DNA of 64,000 nt from Caprella mutica. Taxonomy: Eukaryota > Arthropoda > Malacostraca > Amphipoda > Caprellidae. The stretch covers positions 170,882 to 234,881 of the forward strand of contig CANNZV010002530.1 of NCBI GenBank assembly GCA_947561585.1, given 5' to 3'. The position numbers and the translations under genes were made by a program. This document shows, in pieces, positions 25,456-37,200 of the stretch (its first letter is position 1; each line of letters begins with the position of its first letter). The notes below the pieces were generated by a model. The model saw only the letters and a program-made list of their open reading frames with translations, searched no databases and was not told the origin of the DNA.

Positions 25456-26863
25456 CCCGGTAAAAGTGTAAACTAATTAAGAGGTTCCATTTCAGTGGAA
25501 GATTCCTGGAATAAGTTAGTTATTTTATATTAACAGTTTCATATCAGAGAGAAAAAGGCATTGAATCAATTATTTAATTTTTCAATATCTGATCTAATTG
25601 TCTTTATGTCAACCTCGCAAAATATATAAACAGCTGGAAGTGCACATTTTCTGCGTCATTTGGCGATTTACAAAATCTCGAGAATGCGCTGCACGTTTTT
25701 AGAATCATTGAAAATGCGCAACAATCTCAAGAGTGCGCAATTAAGGCAGGTAAAAGGTATAAGAAGCAGGACCAACAGTGATGGAGTAGATAATCAATTA
25801 TTAATGCATTTAATTGGTCCATTTCATCATAGTATGATAGTTAAAACTATACCAGTATACAATACTATACACATGATAACTTGGTAATATACAGTTTTTA
25901 AGCTTGAGTTAGTTACTTAAAGAAAACTTGAACAAAACTGGTATTTTAATTTTACTGAGATATCAAACATTCTACCAAACGTTTGGAATTAACCTCATTT
26001 GTTTTCCCTTTGTTTTTAATGTAAAAATATCGTTTTTTTTAAATAAATAAAAAATTAAGAAAAGTTTTCCATAGAATTAATGACGTGCTATTACATGCGA
26101 GATTGCGCTGTGCGTTTTTGAGATTGTGCAAAATCTGTAAAATGCGCGGAACACATATGTATAGCCTTCCTTTCAAATGCATATGCCTTGCCATAAATGC
26201 ATTATTTCTAAGTGCATATGCTACATATTATTTGGAAATGCATATTGTCACAACCCAAATAATTACTACTTTAAGTTTCTAATCCTGAATTTTGCATCTA
26301 AGTTAGTTTTTTTACAAACTAAAATATTAAACATTAATTAACCTCGTGGAAAGATTTAAATACTAAGATGCAATTTCACACTCACTGGAAATTTTAACTG
26401 AGTTCAAGCATGAGTTCAATTTGTACTATTCTTTGCAGTTTGATTTGTTTGAAAGGTAATTTTGCATCAATAGTTTTTAACCATTTGTCAACCATTTGAT
26501 TATTTAGGGGCTAAATGGGTTAAACGTAAAAGAAAAGGATTTAACAAAGACATAGATTTAGCAAACTACAATTTTTAAATCTGAATCTACCGTCAATGAC
26601 TCAATATTAATTTCTATACTTCTTAACATGCACAATTTCGGACTACAGTTACTATAAGATATACTAAATTTCCAGGTTAAAATAATCACGCAAGTCAGCT
26701 AGTATAAATAGTACAGGCATCCCCCGCTTTAGTTACAAGATATTTATAATTGTCACTCCTCGTATATATATCTCATTTTCTATAAGTTACAGAAAGAAAA
26801 TTTGTTTTAGGGTTATTAACTTATTAGAGTACTATGCATATAAGCATAGGTATTAATAATAAT
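25456..26863. other. Gene-free stretch with hAT-like subterminal scraps
   Basis: Repeated GCGC and GCATATGC motifs occur at 25630-25760 and 26085-26250, ending GCATATTGTCACAACCC near 26256. That is the same right-end type as the element at 26864-32651, so a third, truncated relative probably lies here. No coding seen. Confidence 0.45.
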
Positions 26864-27869
26864 TAGGGTTGAGACAATATACACTGCATATTATGCAGTG
26901 TATGCACATAAATATTTAGTGCATATTCGCTTGAAATATGCATTTCCATAAAGTGCATATGCATTTTATAAAACGCATATGCAAAATATATGCAGCAAAT
27001 AATTTTTAATTTTAATTAAAAACACATTACACGTATGGATTTCTCGAAATAGGCTGTTACTAAGAAGCTCATATATTTTAAATATTTTTTTTTATTAAAT
27101 GTAAAAAATATTTAAAAACTAAGTAGTAGATAAAGGGATTTTAATTAACATCTTTTAATTGAAGATAATTTCAATATATTGAAACACTTCTTACAAAGCT
27201 GTTTTCAAGTACATTTATCAAGTCTTGAATATGAAGAATCTAGTATATAGGTAATTAAAGCTCGTACTGCGGACGATCTTTAAACGGACACCCTCTAAAA
27301 CAGACAAAAATTATCTGTTCTTCTGGCCAACTCCTACAACAACCTCTTTAAATTATATAGTTTAACCAATTTTCTATTCGTCTGGTTAAATATCTAGTAA
27401 CAATTTACAATAAACACTTAATGTATTGTTTTTAAGATTTTCAGCATTTTGATTTTGTTACTCATTTCCTACACATTTTCTTGGATTAGAGAAGCTCTAT
27501 AAAATTAAAAAGAGGGAATATATTTTCACTTGGTTTAGTTACTAATATTTTTGTTTTATTTCCCTACCTTACCTTATTATCATATAAATATTTTAAGATT
27601 TTCATTAACAAATTTATTCAATAATAATCTGAGATTGTTAACCCTAATTAGAGTTTCTTTGAAATGCTGTTAAAGAAAACTTGAAAGTTAAAATCCCCAA
27701 TTAAACTAATCATTTTAGTCCTTTGTAGGGGGCTTTACCTTTATACTGTCCGTTGTACGAGCTTTAGGTACCTGTATACATATATAATATATAAATGAAT
27801 ATATACAGTAACACTAGTTTAGAAAATAGGAAAATCAATCGATAAGTATAATTAAATTTTATTATTACC

Positions 27870-28195
27870 CTTCGCAAATTTGCAGAAGGTTATTTTTTAT
27901 CCGGCATTAATTAATTAATTTATTTATCATCTTTTTATTCGCATAACTGAAACAGTGTTCAACCAAATTGCCCGAAATTTGGTGAAGCGATTGGTCAATA
28001 TCCAGTGAACTTCTTGTAGAATTTTGGGAGCAACCCGGTCAAAGGTCATTGTTATTCATAACTCAAAAAGTATTGAACCACATTGCATGAAACTTGGTGG
28101 AACGATTGGTCAATATACACTGTACAGGAACCATTTTGTTAGGGACCATTTTGTCAGAACATGTCAAAACGGAGGCGAAGGTATGCGCTCTACCG
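27870..28195. repeat. Dispersed repeat R, copy 2 (opposite orientation)
   Basis: It runs from CCTTCGCAAATTTGCAGAAG to GGCGAAGGTATGCGCTCTAC, matching 9005-9415 and 36450-36660 inverted. It holds AGGTCA-type half sites (GGTCAAAGGTCATTG), a coincidence until tested. Confidence 0.7.
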
Positions 28196-29013
28196 AGTGC
28201 ACGTAATGTAGTTACTGTATATTTTAGGTTTTCAAAACTAAAATATTCTTGTACTGAGAAAATATCATCACATGAAACAAGAGGTGCGTATAGAACACTC
28301 GCCATATTTGATGGGTCAAGTTATTTTAAAATTTCATGTAGATTGACTTGAATGACTTGTGCAGATTATCCTGTCAGAAATGAATTTATGTCTCTGATGA
28401 TTGAATATCCTTCACTTTTGGATAATATGTACTGATTAGTGATTACTAGGGCTGTGACATGGCTAATTTCGCATATGCTCGTAAGAATTTACTTATACTT
28501 TTTTGAATCATATGCATTTTGTAAGGGCTTTAAGCAAAATCATTTGAGCATATGCTTTTTGTTAGGGCTTAAGCAAAATGTTTCGAGCATATGCTTTATC
28601 AAAGAGCTTATCTAATTTTAAGGCATAATATCCTTTCGTTGAGGCTTTCATGAACAGAAAACATCTGCAACTGTTCATGAAAAGGTTGACATATAAGTAA
28701 CACAGATTACCTATATATTCAGTAATCAATTCATTCTGTGGAAGATGCACGTGACATCAAGTGCAATGTATTATAGATGCCTCAGATTAGAAGCATCTTT
28801 CTTACATGTTAACTCACGTAGCTCTTTTAATACTTCTTCTTCTATATTAATTTTCTTCTCTAATACGATGTTGTATTTTTCATATTTTTCTGCTCTATAT
28901 TATAAATACACGTTATGTCAAACATGAGCCATCACCTAATTCTTTTTGCAAATCTTATTTTCAGATTCGTAATTGCAGTAAGTTTGAAACTTTGACATAA
29001 CGAATTCTATTCC

Positions 29014-29528
29014 AATAGAATTGAAATATAGTAAGGACAATCGAGGTATGTTGTGTGCGTGACGTTATAACAGCAACATTCTAAAATCATATTTAATTTT
29101 TAAAGTAAATTTGTAAAAACAGTTTTTAATTTGCTTAATATAATAAATAAGTATATATTTAATCATTTATTTAACCTGTCAAACCCCTAATTTTCTCTTT
29201 AAATTTGTTCCCTTGCTTACGTCACGTCACAAATCACTCAATTGTCGCTACTTATCAATATTAGTATTCCTAGTAGGGATTTAGGAAGGCACCAAAGAAT
29301 AAAGCTTTGTGAGCTGTGGTTACAAATCGAGTGATTTATGACCGTGACGTCAACAAGGCAACACACATAAATAGAAAATTAAGGTTTAGCAGTGTGAATA
29401 ACATTAATGGATTTATCTCTTATAACAGAACGTTCTTCAATTGTAATAAATATTATTTTAGAGTATTGCTGTTATGACATCACTAACACAACATACCTCG
29501 ATTGTCCTTACAATATTTCAATTCTATT
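29014..29528. mobile_element. Foldback MITE (515 bp) with AATAGAATTGAAATAT ends
   Basis: Inverted repeats exceed 80 bp and include GTAAGGACAATCGAGGTATG, TAACAGCAA and ACGTTATAAC / GTTATGACAT. A CGTGACGTCAACAAGGCAAC block near 29341 is shared with the element at 61732-62025, so the two are one family. Confidence 0.8.
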
Positions 29529-29597
29529 TCCCGCTTTTAAAACCAGATGGCGCCACAACGCACTTTTAAAATAGAAATTGTCGACTGTAGTGTATCT

Positions 29598-30005
29598 TAT
29601 TGTTTACACGCTACGATAAATAGGAGCGATTTATTTAGCACAGAGATCGCAACAATTTATCAGATGATTGAGACAGTGTTTACACCCAACGATTTTTACT
29701 CCATACTCCAATATCTTTATTTTTCACTAGCCGTCATGGACGAAACATTATGATGGTCTGCATTTGGAATGTGTTTAGCATTATATATTGAGTTAGATTG
29801 CAACGATTTATTGGAACCCTGTTTACTCGTTCAAACTTATCGTTACGATTCGTATAAATTTGAGCCTGCTGGCACCAATCACACAATCCAATTCCAACTC
29901 CAATAAATCGTTACGATCACCTTGTTTACACGTACTGATACATTGCAACAACCTCTTCATTACAATAAATCGCTTCAATTTATCGTAGCGTGTAAACGGG
30001 CCTTA
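29598..30005. mobile_element. Foldback element with TGTTTACACGCTACGAT ends
   Basis: TTTACACGCTACGATAAAT on the left pairs with ATTTATCGTAGCGTGTAAAC on the right, which ends GGGCC before TTA. The left outermost end appears lost. Several further ACGATTTATTG / CAATAAATCGT copies lie inside. Probably a Harbinger-type MITE. Confidence 0.6.
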
Positions 30006-30227
30006 ATATCTTCGGCGTAACTCTTTAAAATTTTTAGAATAAAAATCAATTTGATAGCTTTCACGAGCTACCATCCAGGCCAGGATAACTAAAGTTGCTA
30101 AATCAGTCAATAATTTTTTTATGTATTCATAACTAAATCCAATGCTCTAGAAATTTTAACTGACAAGATTTTCCGAAAGTTGTGCAAAGTTGAAGTGATG
30201 GTATAATTTTATCTATTTCAATGTGTT

Positions 30228-30655
30228 GTGTAGGCTCTGGGAAATTTCGTTCTTGAAAAATTCGGTCTCTGTTTATAATGGTGTTATGAAAATAATAGAA
30301 TAATAATAAAAAGTTGAAATTATTATTTCTTAAATGTGTAGTTTATTTATTAAAATAGGATTACATTAACCGTTTTAAACTGATTCGTAACATTAGAAAT
30401 TTGACATGTTTTGACATTTATTTAACATGAAATTTGAGCTCAAAATTCAGTCTCGTAAATATCGGTCTCGAAATATTCGGTCTCAGGTATAAATGAAGCT
30501 TATGAATTAGATGAATCGGGGGCGTGTCGCCCCCGAACCCTCCTACTACGTCATCAAACAATCAGGATATGTGCAATACAACAAACTCATTTACGTTAAG
30601 AGGTCATTCATAAATTTAAGACCGAATATTCCGAAACCGAAATTTCCGGCCCCCT
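30228..30655 (-). mobile_element. Mosaic element family M, copy A (unexpanded)
   Basis: Read on the minus strand it runs from GGCCGGAAATTTCGGTTTCG to AGAACGAAATTTCCCAGAGC and aligns along its length with copy B at 37405-38211. The core has TTGTTGTATTGCACATATCC and a GGGTTCGGGGGCG block. Here the GAAATTTCGGTCTC motif occurs only a few times. Confidence 0.8.
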
Positions 30656-31029
30656 GTTGTGTAATTCTAAGCAAAGAATCAACCATGCATGTGTAGAAAA
30701 ACGCAAAATCAAACTATTTTCAAGAATTCCTTCATTTCGAGTAATAACGATCAACATGTTTCCCGTAGGAATCTACTGCGTGCCCAATAAGGCTATGCTT
30801 CTACTGTCTAAAATTAAAAAGTATAGTAAACAGCGCATAATGTTTTTGAGATACTGTCTCTAGTGGGTAAGTTTCTATCGAAACAGTGTTGCAAGTTTTT
30901 CACGATAACTCTTCTCTGATTGGTCAGCTAGAAGGAGGAGCCAACATGGGGCGGATCACTAAACCGTTTGTGCTCCGGACTTTGTTGACCTTCCTTCCTT
31001 GCATACAATTATGCACTCAGAGAGATTCC

Positions 31030-31315
31030 GATGCACCCAGGTGTATCGAGTTGACTCTGTGGTTTTGTCTCTAAAGCGAGACACTTTGGTGCTGTTTGAT
31101 GGACTTTAGTGTCTTAGCTATGAGTTTGTTAAATGATGAGGAAAAAAAAACAGGAGAGAATAATTCACTCATCATTTTAACAAACTTTTATAACTAAGAC
31201 AATAAAGTGCATCAAACTGATGCACTTTAGTTCATCTAAACTATAGTTTGATGCACTAAGGTGTCTCGCTTTAGAGACAAAGCCTAAGGATGAACTCGAA
31301 ACACCTGGGTGCATC
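31030..31315. repeat. Foldback element (about 286 bp)
   Basis: GATGCACCCAGGTGTATCGA at the left pairs with CACCTGGGTGCATC at the right, and TCTCTAAAGCGAGACAC with GTGTCTCGCTTTAGAGA. Further TTTGATGCACT copies lie inside. No clear target duplication seen. Confidence 0.7.
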
Positions 31316-31404
31316 AGTTCGAGTTGTTTATTTTTCCCAGTGTGTGTTGAATTGAATCACATTTCAAATAATAGAACTTTGAAACTCTCGACATATATTG
31401 TTGT

Positions 31405-31475
31405 AATGTAGTTTGTTATTTCAGCTAGTTTGTTGCACTGTACACTTCATTATTGTCTCAAGTTAATGATTGTTT
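31405..31475 (+). repeat. Core fragment of mosaic family M
   Basis: TAGTTTGTTGCACTGTACAC and the following TTCATTATTGT match the core of the 37.4 and 63.2 kb elements. No GAAATTTCGG or C-rich ends accompany it. Confidence 0.65.
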
Positions 31476-32853
31476 TCCATAGCCTAGCATTCAGAATTCC
31501 TAAAGTAGCACGCCTCCCAGTCAATGATATAGTAACATTAAAAACAATACCCTAAATAACTTATCCACAATTAAAAATATTTTTAAAACTATATTCTAAG
31601 TGCAAGTGGTAGTAACCATTTACTTTTTAACCATAGAGGTGCCACCCGGAATATACTTATAGTGCAGCAAACTAATAAAATTTAATTTCATTGACAGCTA
31701 GGATGCTAACGCGCCCCTTTCCATGGAAAATTAATTCTAGCGATGAATTTTTCTAATGTAAAATCTACATTTGTTAAATCAGGAGTTGCTATATTTATTT
31801 ATTTAAATAGTTTTTTGTTGAAGATGAAAATATCTTTTATACATAATCACTGAATTACTAATCAGTTCATTTTATATACCCTGAAATACCTAGTAAAGAT
31901 ACCTATTTAGTTGAATAATAATAGGGTTCCCCTTGATTATTGCTTGTTTTCTTCAATCAAAAGAAAATTTTGAACTATATACTATTGTATATTTGAAGGC
32001 ATATCTATTAATAAAAGCTATGCATCATAGTATTCAGCTCTTAAAGCTTATAAAGCATAATCTGAAACGTTTTTACAGCCTTATTTTTGGAGCTTATAAA
32101 GCATATTTTTAGAGCTTATAGAGCATATCTTGTAAGACCTTACAGTCACAGCACTACTCATTACTAATATAATCTTTATGTTATATCTCGATCATAATTT
32201 ATTTTATCTATGTGATTATTTTAGAAATTGACGCAGAATGTTGAATATATGAACGCAAGACTTACTTTCATTATTTCTATTCTCTGTAGAAGTTTTTGAC
32301 ATTCTCACTCTGGAACATTACGAAGCAGAGTTCAACCAAGTTCTCACCTCGTTATAACCTAGCCTATAATAATTTAAATTTCCTAATTAGAATAAAAATC
32401 TAGCTCTTTTTCATTCGCCTGATACTATTCATTAATATATGTAGAAGTTTATCATTTGAATATCAAAAATCAACTAATTTTACTAATCATTTTCTATTTG
32501 CATATTATTTTTTCTAATGTGCATCTAATAACCATCAAATTTTGCATATGCATTTTCTATTTGCTTATGCATTTCAAGATTTGCATATGCGTTTCTTATA
32601 TGCATATGCATTATTTCGACAATATGCAAGATATGCAAAGTCACAACCCTAATAATAATGTACAGTCTTTCATTGTTTGTGACTGTGATGAAAAAGTTTA
32701 AAGTCGTGCTTTTATTAAATGTTTTAAAATTCATCCATAGCTTAACTCTCACTCAGTATAGGTTAGTAATTAATAGATACTTAGATTTCTATAATTATTG
32801 TGCTACATTTAACAAACAACAATTTAATGCTCTATGAAAGGTTTTTGGTAGTA

Positions 32854-33050
32854 GGGTACTAAGTTCCAAGTTATTGGTTAGTTCTACAATTTCGGACACG
32901 TAAGAAAAGAAAAAATTATAATCATTATTTAACTTCTATTCTAATTGGTATCATGGATACCAATTAAAATAAAAGTTAAATAATGATTATTATATAAAGA
33001 TTTTTACGTGTTCGAAAATATGGAACCGTGCGAGAACACGGAACTTACCC
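32854..33050. mobile_element. TA-flanked foldback MITE, copy 3
   Basis: The left end GGGTACTAAGTTCCAAG and the right end CGGAACTTACCC are flanked by TA on both sides. It has the same central GGTATCATGGATACC palindrome as the 961 copy. Confidence 0.75.
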
Positions 33051-33519
33051 TATAATAGGACATGTTGAATTTCTGAACCAATTGCTTCTAATAACCTCAT
33101 CTGGATTATAATTTTGATGTTTTTTTAGTTACCGTGAAATAATCACAAAAAATTGTCTCTGTTTTCTATGTCTACGAACGGTTCTTATTTCGAAACATGA
33201 CTCGAAATAAGTACCACTTTTATTAAAGTGAGGTGTACTTAAATACCTAAATAAGGTGGGAAATAGATGAGCAATTTTTAATGACATTTTACTAATAAAA
33301 AATATGATTTTCAACAGTTTATAGAAAATTTCGATTAAATTTTAGTAGCATAAAAAATATATGATCTAACTATACATTTTAGTAATATATTTCACTTCAG
33401 AAGAAGTAGCTAATAACTTAAAAACATAGATTGAAGAAAATTAACGTTAACAGAAATAGAACTAACGCAACACTCAAAACATAAATATATTTAACAATTC
33501 AAAAATTAAAGGCAGAGCA

Positions 33520-34183
33520 GAGTTTGGCCCAATCTTCAGAAGGTTTGGCCCAATCTTCAGAAGGTTTGGCCCAATCTTCAGAAGGTTTGGCCCAATCTTC
33601 AGAAGGTTTGTCCCAATCTTCAGAAGGTTTGTCCCAATCTTCAGAAGGTTTGTCCCAATCTTCAGAAGGTTTGTCCCAATCTTCAGAAGGTTTGTCCCAA
33701 TCTTCAGAAGGTTTGTCCCAATCTTCAGAAGGTTTGTCCCAATCTTCAGAAGGTTTGTCCCAATCTTCAGAAGGTTTGTCCCAATCTTCAGAAGGTTTGT
33801 CCCAATCTTCAGAAGGTTTGCGCCAATCTTCAGAAGGTTTGTCCCAATCTTCAGAAGGTTTGCCCCAATCTTCAGAAGGTTTGCCCCAATCTTCAGAAGG
33901 TTTGCCCCAATCTTCAGAAGGTTTGCCCCAATCTTCAGAAGGTTTGCCCCAATCTTCAGAAGGTTTGCCCCAATCTTCAGAAGGTTTGCCCCAATCTTCA
34001 GAAGGTTTGCCCCAATCTTCAGAAGGTTTGCCCCAATCTTCAGAAGGTTTGCCCCAATCTTCAGAAGGTTTGCCCCAATCTTCAGAAGGTTTGCCCCAAT
34101 CTTCAGAAAGTTTGCCCCCAATCTTCAGAAGGTTTGCCCCAATCTTCAGAAGGTTTGCCCCAATCTTCAGAAGGTTTGCCCCA
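33520..34183. repeat. Minisatellite, 21-bp unit, about 31 copies, abutting the fax stop codon
   Basis: The unit TTTGCCCCAATCTTCAGAAGG (21 bp) changes its fourth-to-seventh positions by block: TTTGGCC, then TTTGTCC, then TTTGCCC from left to right. The array ends at the fax stop codon (34184-34186), so on the fax mRNA it would be the first part of the 3' UTR. Long frames on both strands (215 and 260 codons) reflect only the 3n unit. Confidence 0.97.
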
Positions 34184-34281
34184 CTATCCCGTAAGTGGCG
34201 GAGAGGTGATGACTCTATTCCAGTCTGCCCAATACTTCGCCTTCATCCTCTCAGTGTAAGCCTTCAGGTTCTTGAAATCCT
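34184..34281 (-). CDS. fax: fax exon 7 (stop)
   Basis: The acceptor is TTTTACAG|AGG. It encodes EDFKNLKAYTERMKAKYWAD then WNRVITSPPLTG and TAG. The L--Y-ERM---YW-DW ending matches the C-terminal helix of the family. The stop codon lies at the edge of the 21-bp minisatellite. Confidence 0.9.
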
Positions 34282-37200
34282 CTGTAAAATCAATGTATTT
34301 ACATGAAATATATATATTTACAGTTAATCATTTGGCAGAAGTAGAAATATTACCAGTGATATAAAGAGCCATGACGCTGCGAGGCATGTTGTACAGCGCT
34401 TGGGACAACAGACCGAAAATGGCGCAGTCAACCACATGCGGCTCATCACCATACAAGAAAGCTTTGTCTCCTGAAAAGTAGAAAATATAGTTCTGGGATA
34501 GTAAATACATATGTAAAGTAACTCTCTTGATATGAAATTATAGTCAAAGGTATTCTTATTTCACGACTGATTAGGTTACAGAACATTCTTCCCCAGCGTT
34601 AAGAGGTCAACTGTAATCGAATAAAGAGGAAATAAAACTATCGCAGTTAAACCTTACATACCTAGATATACAGAAAGAGCTTCCAGGTCTTTCTTCATGA
34701 ACATGTTGATGTCAGAGTTAGTATGTCTTCCAATTCCCTGAACATAAGTGGCGTCTTTCACCATTTTGGTCACTTTGTGTTTGAATATGAATCGGACTAA
34801 GAAAGGCATATCGTGGTGCTCAAAAAAAGAGTAGCACTCGTCCACTACAAAACGCCAGTGAGCTACCATCCTGTACATAAACAATTGCAACATCAGTTCT
34901 AAGTAATACAGAATAAATGGATATATACATTCACAAACCAGTAGTTTAGCTAACTAACTTAAATTAACAGTATCTAAAGTTTATTGAATATTCCAGGTCT
35001 ACAATAATCGGTACTTTCCTGCCATCTCTCCTCATTTTCTTATGAATTTCTTATTTTAAATTAAGATTTTTTTTCCGTTTATCGTTGCTATTGATTAAAT
35101 ATTATTGTTATTATTATTATTTCTATTCTCTCTAACCCTTCTTTTCATTTAAGATAATTTAAATAATTTAAATAATCGGATAATTTAAATTCTATTTTAA
35201 TTTGGGATGGGACGAAGTATCGGCATCGGAAGTATCTGCTATTTTTCTGCTATCGGTACTCTGTATCGGCATTTTTTTCTGGTATCTGTAGCTACTCGGT
35301 ATCGGTATAGACAAAAAAAGTGCTGATACTTTGCCGATACCATTAGTAATTTAAAAAGAATATAATATAATTGTCTATTATTTATCTATTACAATGAAAT
35401 TTTTAAAATTAAATTGATGTAACATTGATTTCATATAGATAGGTAATACTAATTCTCAAAATTTAAAATTAATTAATCTCACTTAAATAGTCTAAGTATC
35501 GGTATCGGCATCAGTATCTGTGAAAATTTAGGTATCGGCAGGGTATCGGTATCTGTGAAAATCTAGGTATCGGCAGGGTATCGGTATCTGTTAAAATCTA
35601 GGTATCGGTAGGGTATCGGTATCAGTGAAAAAACTGAGGTATCGGTATCAGTGAAAAAACTGAGGTATCGGTATCGGCCTGGTATCGGTGAAAATGTTGG
35701 TATCATCCCATCTCTAATTTTAATTAATCAAATACAGTAAAACTTCTGAGTTATGAAGTTCTTCTTTATGAAGCACTCGAGTAATGAAGCACCTGAGTTA
35801 TGAAGTATTTTCTATGTTTAAATTATAGAAAACGATATACGTCATGAATTCCGTCCTATAGTTATCCCTCAAAGCCTATAGTTTTCTCCATGATTTTAAT
35901 CATAGAAAACTATCAGTGTCCCTGAGCTATGAAGTGGCTCTGACTACTGAAGAAACCACTACTTCATAACTCAGGAGTTTCACTGTATATAAAAGAACAT
36001 AAGCCTTATTATAGATGGCAGTAACGTAGTTTTAATAAATTGGGGATATTAATATATTTTTGTTCCATAAAATTCGGTTTCCAGGATAAATGTGAAGAAA
36101 TATTAGGGCAGTGTCACACGAGTTTTTTCACAGCGTTTTTGACTCTGAAGAAATATTGTTAAACCCATTTTATATGTATCCATGTTACGCGACGCTTTTG
36201 GAGCGTTGAAAACGCCCTAAAAACTCTTCTTACAGGGCCGATAGTTTCATTAAAATAAAAGTTGCGAGGAGAAAACAGAAAACCCAATAATCTCAGCGAA
36301 ATAGCAATAACAAATAATATACCAGTAGAAGTGCTCTTCCATCATTATTCTCATGGATAACCCAATGGCCTTTTCTTGGCTTGGAACATTCTCATCAGGA
36401 TACTTCTTGAACTTGTCTTGTAACATCTGAAAAAAGAAACTTAATTTGTAGAGATAACTCGGTAGAGCGCATACCTTCGCTGCCACTTTGACCCGTTCTC
36501 TCCCAAAATCTAATAAACTGGTAACTGGATAATTATCAATCGTCCCATCAAATTTCAGACAATTTGGTTGAATACTTTTTTAGTTATGCGAATAACAAGA
36601 TGATAGATAAATAAATAAATGCCGGGTATAATATGACGTTACGCAAATTTGCGAAGGTAAAAATAGAAGTATATATAAATTAAAGCTACATAAAACTACC
36701 TGTGTAAAGCAGTGTGATCAATATAAAGTGGCTATCTAGATAATATTAGACCAAAATTAGTTCATAAGTACCTGTCTTTTCTCTCTGTTCAAAATTTACT
36801 CACTAATTCATAAATGTTACACAAGTTTATGTGATCCTGCAGACTGAAACATAAAAATTATAATTAAGCATCATTAAAAAATGAAATTTCCAGTAAAAGT
36901 ATTCTTCAAAACTTAGCGGAGTTCGTAAAAATATATGAATTAATTTCATTCAATAATTATTTATTTAGTTTCATTAACCCTTAATGACGAGATTAATTAA
37001 AACTTTCGGTCTCCGATTTTGATGAAACCTCTCATGAGTTATCTCTAATAGAGGTATAAAAGAATAAAAATAGTTCTTATGTTAATTCACAGCTTAGAAG
37101 CTAAGTGAACGGTCGTGATTCATATGATCACGCAAATTTCAAATTTCAATAATACAAAAATATTTGTAATTGTAAAGACTAATCTTACATTTCATACATT

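Larger units (their letters stand above)
28447..32156. mobile_element. hAT-like non-autonomous element nested in the outer one (3.7 kb)
   Basis: The left end TAGGGCTGTGACATGGC and the right end, minus strand TAGTGCTGTGACTGTAAGG, are flanked by GTGATTAC / CTCATTAC (6 of 8 match). Subterminal GAGCATATGCTTT and AGAGCTTATAAAGCAT motifs occur near both ends in inverted orientation. No transposase seen. The 29014, 29598, 30228 and 31030 elements lie inside it. Confidence 0.5.
26864..32651. mobile_element. Large hAT-like non-autonomous element (5.8 kb, outer)
   Basis: The left end TAGGGTTGAGACAATATAC and the right end, reading TAGGGTTGTGACTTTGCATA on the minus strand, are flanked by identical ATAATAAT (26856-26863 and 32652-32659). 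TGCATATGCA-type subterminal motifs crowd both ends. An 8-bp duplication with short TAGGG ends is hAT-like. The duplicated octamer is low-complexity, so chance is possible. No transposase is visible; much of the interior is other inserted elements. Confidence 0.5.

Noticed and set aside
33474..34306. 215- and 260-codon repeat proteins on opposite strands
   Set aside because: Products of the 21-bp array; the only real coding here is the last fax exon at 34184-34281.
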